Assembly: GCF_900104095.1 (NCBI RefSeq)
Contig: NZ_FNJO01000018.1
Span: 46,832 to 110,831, forward strand
Source of the DNA: Ralstonia sp. 25mfcol4.1
Lineage (GTDB): Bacteria > Pseudomonadota > Gammaproteobacteria > Burkholderiales > Burkholderiaceae
Direction: 5' to 3'
Length of the DNA: 64,000 nucleotides
Shown here: piece after piece, positions 56,413 through 64,000 of the stretch
Layout of the letters: each line of letters opens with the position of its first letter
Position numbering within the stretch: the first letter of the stretch is position 1
The notes under the pieces: generated by a model
Told to the model about the DNA's origin: nothing
The model's database searches: none
The model's input: the letters and a program-made list of their open reading frames with translations, nothing else
Position numbers and translations under genes: made by a program

Positions 56413-56470
56413 GATCTCTGTCCTCGCGCGCGGTCCCGGCCTGGCTGGTGGCTGCACCGCATGATCAATC

Positions 56471-56478
56471 GGGGGGGG
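56471..56478. repeat. Eight-G homopolymer upstream of the MFS gene
   Basis: Eight G lie 59-66 bp upstream of the MFS start, in the gap after the preceding SDR gene. Together with the ten-G run before the next gene it gives the operon two slippable leaders. Confidence 0.75.
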
Positions 56479-56547
56479 CGCCAACCGCAAAGGCCGGCGC
56501 GTGGAGACTTTTCCAGAGGCGGCGCCGCGATACCGGCCGCCTGCTTC

Positions 56548-57279
56548 TTAGAAATCCTGCACCGTGGGACGGATCACGATCTCATTCACGTCGACGGACG
56601 CGGGCTGGGCGACGGCATATGCGATAGCCTGGGCAATCGCATCGGCCGGAATGGCCATCTTGTAGAAATCGACGACGAAATCTCGGCTGTCTTTGTCACC
56701 GGAGCCGAACTTGAGATCGGTGTCGATCGCCCCAGGTGAGATGACGGTGGTGCGAATGTTGCCCCCGACCTCGTGCCGCAGTCCTTCGGAAATGGCGCGG
56801 ACCGCGAACTTGGTGCCCGAATACACCGTACCGCCCGGGCTGAAGACTTTCAGCCCGACAACCGACGCGATGTTCACAAAATGACCGAATTGCTGCTGTT
56901 CAAAGATCGGGAGCGCCGCAGCAACGCCGTAGAGAAGCCCTTTGATGTTGATGTTGATCATGCGGTCCCATTCTTCGGTCTTCCGAAGCGTCAGAGGCGC
57001 GATGGCCATCAGCCCGGCGTTGTTCACCATCACATCGAGACGGCCGTGCTGGGCGACGACATTGCTGACCAGGCGATCGACCTGCGCCTGGTCGGTGACA
57101 TCGACGTGGTGCGCGGACGCCTTGCCGCCTTTTGCCTGAATATCGGCAGCGATTTGCTTGAGCTCGTCTATGCGACGCGCGGCCAGTGCGACGGTTGCGC
57201 CTTGCGAGGCCAGCAGCCTTGCGGTGGCTTCTCCGATTCCACTCGATGCACCGGTGATGAGGACGACTTTGCTTGACAT
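56548..57279 (-). CDS. Short-chain dehydrogenase/reductase
   Basis: 243 aa, the usual length. It has VVLITGASSGIGEATARLLA (cofactor motif), NNAGLMAIAPL, catalytic Ser in NIASVVGLKVFSPGG and YSGTKFAVRA (YxxxK). It resembles the family of NADP-dependent SDRs that act on small carbonyls. It is the first gene of the leftward cluster and divergent from the LysR regulator, which probably controls it. Confidence 0.94.
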   Translation of the reverse strand: MSSKVVLITGASSGIGEATARLLASQGATVALAARRIDELKQIAADIQAKGGKASAHHVDVTDQAQVDRLVSNVVAQHGRLDVMVNNAGLMAIAPLTLRKTEEWDRMININIKGLLYGVAAALPIFEQQQFGHFVNIASVVGLKVFSPGGTVYSGTKFAVRAISEGLRHEVGGNIRTTVISPGAIDTDLKFGSGDKDSRDFVVDFYKMAIPADAIAQAIAYAVAQPASVDVNEIVIRPTVQDF

Positions 57280-57390
57280 GACTGTTCTCCAAGGGAGGTT
57301 GAACTGCTTGGAGACAAGTCTCGGCTACGGAGCGATTTTTGATTAGACTAGAATATCTGGAATCTCTTTTCCACGTATGCAAAAGTCGCC

Positions 57391-58299
57391 ATGGCCGAAC
57401 TTACGGATCTGAACGACATCGCCGTCTTCGTGCGTGTGGTGCAGCTCGATAGCTTCAGCCGCGCAGCGCAAGCGCTGGACATGCCGGTCTCGACGGTGAG
57501 CCGAAAGGTCACCGCCCTGGAACAACGCCTCGGCGTGACGCTCTTGCAACGTACGACGCGCAAACTCAGCCTGACGACGCAGGGGCGCGCTTACTACGAC
57601 CAGTGCAGTGAGCCGTTGAGTCACCTTTTCGACGCGGAGCACGCGATTACCGAGACGCAGCGCAAACCGGAAGGGCTGCTCCGAGTATCGGGTCCGGTAA
57701 TGCTGGAATATGAGCCCTTCTATACATTTCTATCGGCATTCTTGAACAAGTATCCAGGCATCCAAGTGGACCTGTACTTCACCAACCTGTTCGTGGACCT
57801 GATCGCGGAGAACGTGGACGTTGCCATTCGCTTCGGCGATTTGCAAGACTCCAGCCTGGTCGCGCAACGCGTAGGAAGAAGTGTGCGGTATTTGGTTGCG
57901 TCGCCGGAGTACGCGCGGACTCATGCCCTCCCCTCTCGGCCAGAAGACCTCCGCGTGCATCCATGCGTTCTGATCAATGCCCGAAACAATGAGACGGACT
58001 GGCACTTGATGAGCGGCCGAAAGTCGGCAAAGATCCGGGTGACCGGCCCTGTCGCCGCACGTGACTTTCACATCGTGAACGCATTTGTACGTCGCGGGCA
58101 TGGTATCGCGCTCCTTCCTTCCGGATATGCCGATGCGCAGATCGCCAGGGGTGAGCTTGTGCGCATCTTGCCCAACTGGTCATCACCGGAGATATCGGTG
58201 CACGCCGTTTATCCGACGCGCCGCTTTATGCCGTCGAAGCTAAGAGCTTTTCTTGAGGAGCTGAAGGCTTGGGACAGCCCTCTTTGGCTTCCGCAGTGA
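57391..58299 (+). CDS. LysR-family transcriptional regulator
   Basis: 302 aa with an N-terminal winged HTH (IAVFVRVVQLDSFSRAAQAL, then DMPVSTVSRKVTALEQRLGV) and a periplasmic-binding-like effector domain (GLLRVSGPVMLEYEPFYTF onward). It is divergent from the SDR/MFS/oxidoreductase cluster with a 111-bp shared region, the normal LysR arrangement, so activation or repression of that cluster in response to a small aromatic or carbonyl ligand is likely. Confidence 0.95.
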   Translation: MAELTDLNDIAVFVRVVQLDSFSRAAQALDMPVSTVSRKVTALEQRLGVTLLQRTTRKLSLTTQGRAYYDQCSEPLSHLFDAEHAITETQRKPEGLLRVSGPVMLEYEPFYTFLSAFLNKYPGIQVDLYFTNLFVDLIAENVDVAIRFGDLQDSSLVAQRVGRSVRYLVASPEYARTHALPSRPEDLRVHPCVLINARNNETDWHLMSGRKSAKIRVTGPVAARDFHIVNAFVRRGHGIALLPSGYADAQIARGELVRILPNWSSPEISVHAVYPTRRFMPSKLRAFLEELKAWDSPLWLPQ

Positions 58300-59151
58300 G
58301 TCGCGAGACCTGATTGCAATGAGCGACTTCGGCAGACGTTGACGGTGCTGCGGTGCTACGGCGCCGCAAATTTACATTAGGACCCACCGCCCGAGGTCGT
58401 TATGGGGCAGTACGAGTGACGGATTTGGCGCCCATCGCAGCCATCGGTGCGGCTTAGGCTGATGTCTGGAAGGGGTCGCGAACCGCCGATTGAGCTAGAC
58501 CAGGCCTGTGAATGAGGGCCGACAACCGGGCCCGGCCAGTTGCCGCCGCTCGCGAATATCGGTTTTTCGGGTAGTCTGGACGACTTTTCCAACGGTGTGG
58601 AATGCAGCAGACCAAAGCACTACGTATCGGACGCGCTTTACGGTCCGGTCGCGCCTGTGCGGGGGCAAAGACCCATCGCGCTTCGCACGCCAGCGGACAA
58701 AATTTCCCCACAGCTCGACCTTGCCCACTCTCAATAGAGCCGCATGCCCTGCAATAGCTGGCCGGCGCGCCTGAGCCGCGATACTTAAGGCGATGCGCAA
58801 ACGGCGGTACTGTCAGTCGATCTGAGCAGGATTGTGGAAACAGTAGAGGCGGACGCGTTGACACGACGATGCACTCGGAGCGCGTCGACGTCGCTGAGCT
58901 CCGTACGCAGATGTAACGCTGTCAGGGACGGCAGAAATTGGACAAACCGAGACAGCATCAAAAAAGATACGCACGTGAACATCTTCTGTACCCGCGCCCG
59001 TCTGAGGCTGCCCCCTTGCTGGGGTAGGCTTGGTGGGGCCGAATCCACCTAATCGCACGCTACGTGGACCGGATGCTCTCCGCGTCGCGGACGCCGACGG
59101 ACTTGCCTGAGCCCCTTCGGCTGGCCCGCCGTGGTCGGGTACCCCCAAGGC
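58300..59151. other. Gene-poor stretch
   Basis: About 850 bp with only short overlapping frames and no recognisable domain, RNA gene or repeat. Confidence 0.45.
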
Positions 59152-60261
59152 TTACTCGGACTGCGACAGTACCCAGAGCATTGCGCCCACGGCCTCCGTC
59201 TGGGATCGGGTGCTGGTCTTCTCGAAGATGGCGCGAAGTTGGGTCCGCACGGTTGCGACGGAAACGCCGGTGCCAGCCGCATATTCGTCCGGCGTCCTGC
59301 CGCAAATCAGCGCCTCGGCCACTGCCGCTTCGGCCGCGGATAACCTGAACGACTGCTGTAGTTGCCTGGCTGTGACCAGCGGCGCCGTGCCGCGCCGTCT
59401 GGCCGTGACCAGAACTTCAGCGTGTCCGAAGGCCGAATGGGTGTCTCGCCCTGGCAGCCGGCTGATGTTCAGGAAAATCTCGGGCTGCACCCCCGACTCA
59501 GCGCGCAACGCCAGGCTTTCACCTTGGCGTGACTGTGCCACGCGCGCGATGGCGGCTTGCAAGCCGGTGTTCTCGGCGGCGACCGACGCGACCAGCTGTT
59601 GGTGAATCAACTTCAGACAGGTTGTGGCACGCAGCATGGCTTCGGCTTCCTGGTTGGCGAAAACGAGCTTGCGGTCCCGGTCAAGCGCAAACACTGCAAG
59701 CCCCAGTTGCGCCATCAGTTCCGTGCCGAGCGCTGCGTCGCGATGCAGCACCCGCGCATCCTGCCAAAGGTTGATCGATCGCTGCAGATGTCCCGCCATG
59801 CCGGAAATGGCAACCCGCTGCTCAGGCGAGAAAGGCGTCATGTCGCTACCTCGCACCAATCCAAGAAGAATATCGTCTGCCCCCGGACGCGCCAGGCGCG
59901 CGCCCGCAAGATATCGGAAGCCCGTCGGAATATGGAAGTCCTGGTAAAACTCGCTACGCGCGACGTCCGACTCCGTGAGATAGTCCTGGCAAAAGAGGAA
60001 ATTGCCGCGGCTCCCTTTCTCCACGACCTCGCGCCTGGGATCCAGCGCCCCGTAGTACTGGTCGTAGAGCGACACGACCCAGTCCAGGTGACTGTCGGCG
60101 GTGTGGACTGATAAATGCGGCGCATTGCGCGCTGCATCCCAGCTAAACATGTGGAATACAGTGGCACCCAGTGATTCCACAACAGCTTGGAATGTGGCCA
60201 AAAAGCCATCCTGTCGAACTGCGGCCTCGTAAAGATCGCCTATCAAGTGATCTTTTAACAA
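59152..60261 (-). CDS. LuxR-type HTH transcriptional regulator
   Basis: 369 aa. The N-terminal two thirds look like a sensor of PAS/GAF type (LDRDRKLVFANQEAEAMLRA), and the C-terminal 65 residues form a LuxR/GerE helix-turn-helix (FRLSAAEAAVAEALICGRTP, then AAGTGVSVATVRTQLRAIFE, then KTSTRSQTE). It is divergent from the lipoprotein gene at 60540 with a 278-bp intergenic region, so it may regulate it. No autoinducer synthase is nearby. Confidence 0.9.
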   Translation of the reverse strand: MLKDHLIGDLYEAAVRQDGFLATFQAVVESLGATVFHMFSWDAARNAPHLSVHTADSHLDWVVSLYDQYYGALDPRREVVEKGSRGNFLFCQDYLTESDVARSEFYQDFHIPTGFRYLAGARLARPGADDILLGLVRGSDMTPFSPEQRVAISGMAGHLQRSINLWQDARVLHRDAALGTELMAQLGLAVFALDRDRKLVFANQEAEAMLRATTCLKLIHQQLVASVAAENTGLQAAIARVAQSRQGESLALRAESGVQPEIFLNISRLPGRDTHSAFGHAEVLVTARRRGTAPLVTARQLQQSFRLSAAEAAVAEALICGRTPDEYAAGTGVSVATVRTQLRAIFEKTSTRSQTEAVGAMLWVLSQSE

Positions 60262-60539
60262 TTTTCTCTCTCCCCGGGGTCATTTCATTCAGCACACGCT
60301 TACATCGCAACGCAACGCTGGTGGTCTCTTGCGGACCTGATTGCAGCTTCCCATAGGGCCATGCGGATTTGATGCCCTTCGTCAGCGGGGATTGCCATCC
60401 TTTCATCTAAATGAATGATGCGCGCGGATTGGCGTTCTCAGAGAATCGCATCGCGGGAAGTGGATCGCATTGCCCGGATGGGTTAGGGCACGCAACGTTT
60501 CCCGCAATCGTTCTGATCAGACAGGGGGAAATCCGGGAA

Positions 60540-62168
60540 ATGAAAACAAAACTTTATCTGGCTGCTATCGCTGCAGCGGCCTTGAGCGCATGCGGAGGCG
60601 GTTCGGACTCGACGTCGTCGACGCCATCCACATCCAATACGCCAACCACCAAGATCGCCGGCACGGCAGCCGTGGGCGCCGCACTGCCCAATGCAACCGT
60701 GCAGGCCAAGTGCGCTTCCGGCAGTGGTACCGCAACGACGGCCTCCGACGGCACCTTTACGATCAACATCGCTGACGCCACGCGCCCGTGCGTGCTCAGC
60801 GTAACGACGCCGGATGGCACCACGCTGCATTCCGTGGTCGAAGCGGGCACCGGCACGACAGCCGTCGCCAACATCACGCCGCTCACCGAGCTGATCACCG
60901 CGTCGATTGCCGGCGGCAGCACCAAGACCTTCTTCGATAGCTTCGACGCCCAGGCGCAATCGAAGCTCAACAACAGCGGCGTGAGCAACGCCATCGAGGC
61001 CGTCAAGGTGATCCTGACCGGCACGGTGGACCTCGCCGGCATGGACCCGCTCAAGGACACGCTGGTGGCCGCGCATGGCAACACGCCGGGGAACGCGCTC
61101 GACCAGCGTCTCGACACGCTTGGCAGGGTGCTTGAGACCGCAAAGACCTCGATTGCGGATCTGTCCGCCGCAGTAGGTTCCAACTCGGGCTCGACCGCTG
61201 GCGTCACGACGATCCTGCAGCCCGCTTCCGCCACCTGCGCATCGTTCCGCAGCGGCAAGTACCAGAAGGTCGACCTGACCGGCAATACCGTCCAGCGCTT
61301 CACGGTGGATGCCGTGGCCCTGACGCGCACGAACGATTCGACCAGCGCCGTGGAGTCGTTCCCGGCATTCGCTGGCGAAGCGTGCCGCTTCAGCAACAAC
61401 GACGCTCGCCTGCTGATCTCCAAGTCTGGAATCGGTGTGGAGCGTCGCCTCGGCGCCCCGAGCCTGGTGATTCCCGAGCAGACCATCCCGCTTGCCGAAC
61501 TTGCCGGCGACTGGGTGGCAATGGCCTTCGAAAAAGAAACCAGCGTCTCCACCTATGGCTCCGGCCTGATCAAGTTCACGGTGGACATCGCAGGCAAGTT
61601 CACCAAGGGTGCCGACTGCGGTATGAACGGCTGTTCGGCGTGGGCTCCCGCAGATCTTCCGACGGTCTCGGCCAACGCCAATGGCGGCTTCGACGCCGTG
61701 TTCAGCGACGGCACCGCACGCGCGTTTGGTTTTAAGGGGGTGGACGGGCAGTTGTCGATCGTAGTCATCCACGCCAACGGCTTCTGGATGGCGAAACGGC
61801 CCACGCCTCGCGCGATGCCTGCGCTCGGATTCACGAATTCCTATTGGGACGTCAACGTGAACTCCAGTGGCAACATCGGCACCAACGGCATCAACGCGTT
61901 CACGACCAAGGTCATCTCCGTCGATACGGCGAATGGCCTCTTTACGCGCCAGCGCGCCGAGGACGGCCGAATCGACACGTTCAAGGACAACATGCCTTCG
62001 GTTGGCTTGCGTTATCGCCCGCAGGTCCAGGCAATTCCCGGCGGCGCTCCTGGCGCGGCGGAGGCCATCACGATGAACCTGCCCAACACGGGCCTGAGCG
62101 TGGCGATCAGTGTCAACCCGCCGGACCCGCTGAACCACTTCTACTCAATCTCGGTCGACCGTCCGTAA
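60540..62168 (+). CDS. Large putative lipoprotein with carboxypeptidase-regulatory-like domain
   Basis: 542 aa from the ATG at 60540, after a GGGGGAAATCC leader. The frame is open from 60411 but that part precedes the lipoprotein signal (AAAALSACGGG). A Ser/Thr-rich linker is followed by a small Ig-like/carboxypeptidase-regulatory fold (GAALPNATVQAKCASGSG...TASDGTFTINI), then a helical region and a beta-rich C-terminal half (ELAGDWVAMAFEKETSV). No enzyme motif is seen. It ends before a strong terminator. A cell-surface or periplasmic binding role is plausible. Confidence 0.8.
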   Translation: MKTKLYLAAIAAAALSACGGGSDSTSSTPSTSNTPTTKIAGTAAVGAALPNATVQAKCASGSGTATTASDGTFTINIADATRPCVLSVTTPDGTTLHSVVEAGTGTTAVANITPLTELITASIAGGSTKTFFDSFDAQAQSKLNNSGVSNAIEAVKVILTGTVDLAGMDPLKDTLVAAHGNTPGNALDQRLDTLGRVLETAKTSIADLSAAVGSNSGSTAGVTTILQPASATCASFRSGKYQKVDLTGNTVQRFTVDAVALTRTNDSTSAVESFPAFAGEACRFSNNDARLLISKSGIGVERRLGAPSLVIPEQTIPLAELAGDWVAMAFEKETSVSTYGSGLIKFTVDIAGKFTKGADCGMNGCSAWAPADLPTVSANANGGFDAVFSDGTARAFGFKGVDGQLSIVVIHANGFWMAKRPTPRAMPALGFTNSYWDVNVNSSGNIGTNGINAFTTKVISVDTANGLFTRQRAEDGRIDTFKDNMPSVGLRYRPQVQAIPGGAPGAAEAITMNLPNTGLSVAISVNPPDPLNHFYSISVDRP

Positions 62169-62195
62169 GACGACTCACTGGCGATTCAGCCCTTG

Positions 62196-62222
62196 CCCCA
62201 CGCAGCCGCGTGGGGCTTTTTG
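62196..62222 (+). terminator. Intrinsic terminator of the lipoprotein gene
   Basis: GCCCCACGC and GCGTGGGGC form a perfect 9-bp stem with an AGCC loop followed by TTTTT, 28 bp after the stop codon. A textbook Rho-independent terminator. Confidence 0.93.
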
Positions 62223-62389
62223 TTGGTTCTTCGAGGAATCCGTTTCGCGCGAGGGCTGGACCGTCGATGAGATGGAGATGATGGCGGACCATAAGTGGCG
62301 GAGCGGGGAAGAACTGGTCACCACCGCCGAGATCGTCTCTAGGGGCGGGCTAACGGTCCGTTCGGAGGCAAAAACTGTGGCCAAGAGAA

Positions 62390-62414
62390 GGGGGTGCGGC
62401 AGGAATCTTGGACT
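62390..62414. repeat. IS3-family terminal inverted repeat (transposase-3' side)
   Basis: Starts GGGGGTGCGGC and contains CTTGGACT, shared with the opposite end. Confidence 0.85.
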
Positions 62415-62417
62415 GTT

Positions 62418-63959
62418 TTATGCCGCTATTCCGAGACTCTCCCGGTATTCGATCGGGCTCAGGAAGCCGAGGGAGAGCTTGATCCGCTTTGCGTTGTACC
62501 AGCGGATGTAAGAGTCAACGACCTTGATGAACTGCTCAATGGTTGCTGTCCGCCAGTCACGAGGATAGAACAACTCGGTTTTCAGTCGCCCAAAGAAACC
62601 TTCACAGGCTGCGTTATCGGGCGAGCATCCTTTGCGTGACATCGAACGAATGAGCTTGGCATCGCGCATCCGTGAGAGCCATCCGGGCCAGCGATAGTGC
62701 GCACCGCGATCGGAGTGAACCACAGGCCTTTCATCGCAGTTGGCCACAGAGTCAATGGCAGCATCAAGCATGGTATTGACGAGTTCAGCATCTGGCCGGG
62801 TGCCGATAGCCCAGCTTACGACAAGCCCGTCGAAGCAGTCGATCACCGGCGACAGATAGACCTTGCCTGCCGGAATCTGGAATTCGGTAATGTCGGTGAG
62901 CCACTTCTCATTGGGCGCAGCGGCCTGGAAATCGCGATTGATGAGGTTCTCAGGTGCAGGACTTATCTCCCCGAGGTAGGAGCCGTAACGACGGCGCTTG
63001 GTGACAGCAAGCGTAAGGCCTTCCTGCTTCATCAAGCGCCGCACGACCCTCTCCGAGAGGAAGACTTGCTGTCTCGCCAGTGCCGCGCGTATCCGCCGAT
63101 AGCCATAGCAGCGGTGGTTGACCTCAAAAATGTTCGCGATAGCACAACGTGCGCTTGCATACTTGTCAGCGACGCGCAGGCGTGCACGGTGATAGAAGTA
63201 AGAGCTACGAGCAAGCCCCAATGCTGCCAACAGCTCCGGCAACGCGTACGTTTGGTTCAGGGCGTCAACCAGCATCGTCTTCTCCCGGTTGCTCAGGAGC
63301 TGCGGGTTGACGCCCACTTCTTTTTTTATCAGTTCATTCGCCTTCTTGAGGATATCGTGTTCGAGCTGCAGTTTCCGGATATCGTGTCGAAGGGATTCGA
63401 CCTGCTGCTCCAGTTTCACCCTCTCTTCGTCCGGCGCGCGCTTGGTTTGGCGTTTCATGGATGCGGGAGCCTCTGGCCCGAGTAGCTGGTTCTTCCAGTT
63501 ATACAGTGTTGGCCTGCTCACGCCTGCCTTCTGAGCGACCGCGCGTGCGCTTTGCTCTCTGGTGCACAGTTCGATGACTGCTGCCCGTTTCACTTCCTGC
63601 GATTTCGGGGCGCTGCCAGCGACTCTGCCGACTACGCGCTTTCCGATGCTGGGATGCAGTTCTTCGATCCAGGCTGCCAGCGTCGCCCGGCACGGGTATC
63701 CCAACGCCCTCAGGGTTGCAGCAGCACAGCGCCCGTGGCTTAGATAGTGATCGACGGCCGCCTGCCTGTGTTCGGCCGAATACCTTTGTCGTAGACGCAC
63801 ATAGCCAGCCCGCAAATCATGGCACTGTTCGTACTCGCGATACCAGGCTTTGAGGGCGTTCTTCGTCGGGTATCCCAACTGTCGAATGGTCGCTCCGATG
63901 CGCTTACCTAACTTCAAATACAGCCGAACCGCTTGCAGACGGTCTTCATACGAGTACAT
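62418..63959 (-). CDS. IS3-family transposase, single continuous frame
   Basis: 513 aa. The N-terminal part has two or three helix-turn-helix units (QAVRLYLKLGKRIGATIRQL, then GYPTKNALKAWY; QAAVDHYLSHGRCAAATLRA), then a leucine-zipper-like coil (EQQVESLRHDIRKLQLEHDI, then LKKANELIKKEVG). The catalytic domain has the rve DDE triad: TDITEF (first Asp), VHSDRGAHY (second Asp) and NAACEGFFGRLKTE (Glu). Most IS3 elements make this as OrfAB by programmed -1 frameshifting; here both parts lie in one frame, as in some IS3 subgroups. The gene is intact. Confidence 0.95.
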   Translation of the reverse strand: MYSYEDRLQAVRLYLKLGKRIGATIRQLGYPTKNALKAWYREYEQCHDLRAGYVRLRQRYSAEHRQAAVDHYLSHGRCAAATLRALGYPCRATLAAWIEELHPSIGKRVVGRVAGSAPKSQEVKRAAVIELCTREQSARAVAQKAGVSRPTLYNWKNQLLGPEAPASMKRQTKRAPDEERVKLEQQVESLRHDIRKLQLEHDILKKANELIKKEVGVNPQLLSNREKTMLVDALNQTYALPELLAALGLARSSYFYHRARLRVADKYASARCAIANIFEVNHRCYGYRRIRAALARQQVFLSERVVRRLMKQEGLTLAVTKRRRYGSYLGEISPAPENLINRDFQAAAPNEKWLTDITEFQIPAGKVYLSPVIDCFDGLVVSWAIGTRPDAELVNTMLDAAIDSVANCDERPVVHSDRGAHYRWPGWLSRMRDAKLIRSMSRKGCSPDNAACEGFFGRLKTELFYPRDWRTATIEQFIKVVDSYIRWYNAKRIKLSLGFLSPIEYRESLGIAA

Positions 63960-63974
63960 GAACTACCTCCAGGT

Positions 63975-63999
63975 AGTCCAAGTTTTCGGCCGCACCCCC
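63975..63999. repeat. IS3-family terminal inverted repeat (transposase-5' side)
   Basis: Reverse complement partner of 62390-62414 with three mismatches; one base may remain outside the window. Confidence 0.85.
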
Positions 64000-64000
64000 A

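Larger units (their letters stand above)
62390..63999 (-). mobile_element. IS3-family insertion sequence
   Basis: 25-bp imperfect inverted repeats at 62390-62414 and 63975-63999 (22 of 25 match, both starting GGGGGTGCGGC) bound a 1.6-kb element with one long transposase frame. The outer end coincides with the window edge, so the exact terminus and target duplication cannot be checked. Confidence 0.88.

Noticed and set aside
60483..62138. 551-aa minus-strand frame opposite the lipoprotein at 60540
   Set aside because: Its Arg/His/Gly-rich composition and lack of motifs mark it as a shadow frame; the plus strand has a lipobox and terminator.
1..64000. CRISPR arrays, rRNA and tRNA genes
   Set aside because: No regularly spaced repeats or recognisable tRNA/rRNA sequence were seen on reading; a covariance-model scan was not possible.

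Overview
The window is GC-rich, densely coding DNA from a Gram-negative proteobacterium. Lipoproteins, a tripartite RND efflux operon, a type Va autotransporter, LysR/SDR/MFS clusters and the style of the mobile elements suggest a Burkholderiaceae betaproteobacterium, probably of the Cupriavidus/Ralstonia group. This taxonomic call is an inference from gene content; no marker gene is present. Much of the window looks like accessory genome: three transposable elements (the right end of a Tn3-family transposon, an IS30-family element and an IS3-family element), several decayed genes, and a cluster of defence genes.

Layout. 1-1882: 3' part of a Tn3-family transposase plus its 38-bp terminal repeat. 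1924-4137: two exported proteins of unknown function. 4255-9097: a tightly coupled operon of LytTR response regulator, LytS-type histidine kinase, Cys-containing exported protein and a CHAT-domain (caspase-like) peptidase that appears to carry a twin-arginine signal. 9265-11362: small exported or membrane proteins. 11504-14098: a sigma-70 pseudogene, a small membrane protein and a complete IS30 element with target duplication. 14165-15987: small membrane or exported proteins. 16060-18391: a decayed second copy of the LytTR/LytS/Cys-protein module, without a CHAT gene. 18492-19653: two small hypotheticals.

19682-28001 is bounded by two copies of an 18-bp sequence containing a perfect XerD-arm-like half site. 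It holds an Mrr-type restriction endonuclease with a topoisomerase-type zinc finger, a two-gene operon that may be an undescribed defence system (a 471-aa protein with a PD-(D/E)XK-like nuclease pattern plus glycine zipper, and a 1089-aa helical/beta-propeller protein), a divergent WYL regulator and an unrecognised 263-aa protein. Directly after it comes a four-gene Wadjet (JetABCD) plasmid/phage defence operon, whose condensin ATPase gene jetC carries a one-base frameshift in a G run, and then a VapBC toxin-antitoxin pair with a clear promoter/operator.

37445-45592 is a CpxAR-like two-component system divergent from an RND efflux operon, with a CpxR-like box between them. 46766-47660 is a nucleotidyltransferase toxin-antitoxin-like pair. 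48227-48442 encodes a very lysine-rich small protein and 48997-52860 a glycine-rich autotransporter. 53213-58299 is an oxidoreductase/SDR/MFS cluster with a divergent LysR regulator and two homopolymeric G tracts in its leaders. 59152-62168 is a LuxR-type regulator divergent from a large lipoprotein, followed by a strong terminator. 62390-64000 is an IS3-family element. Gene-poor stretches (28002-28723, 36627-37444, 45593-46765, 48443-48996, 58300-59151) show no gene I can support.
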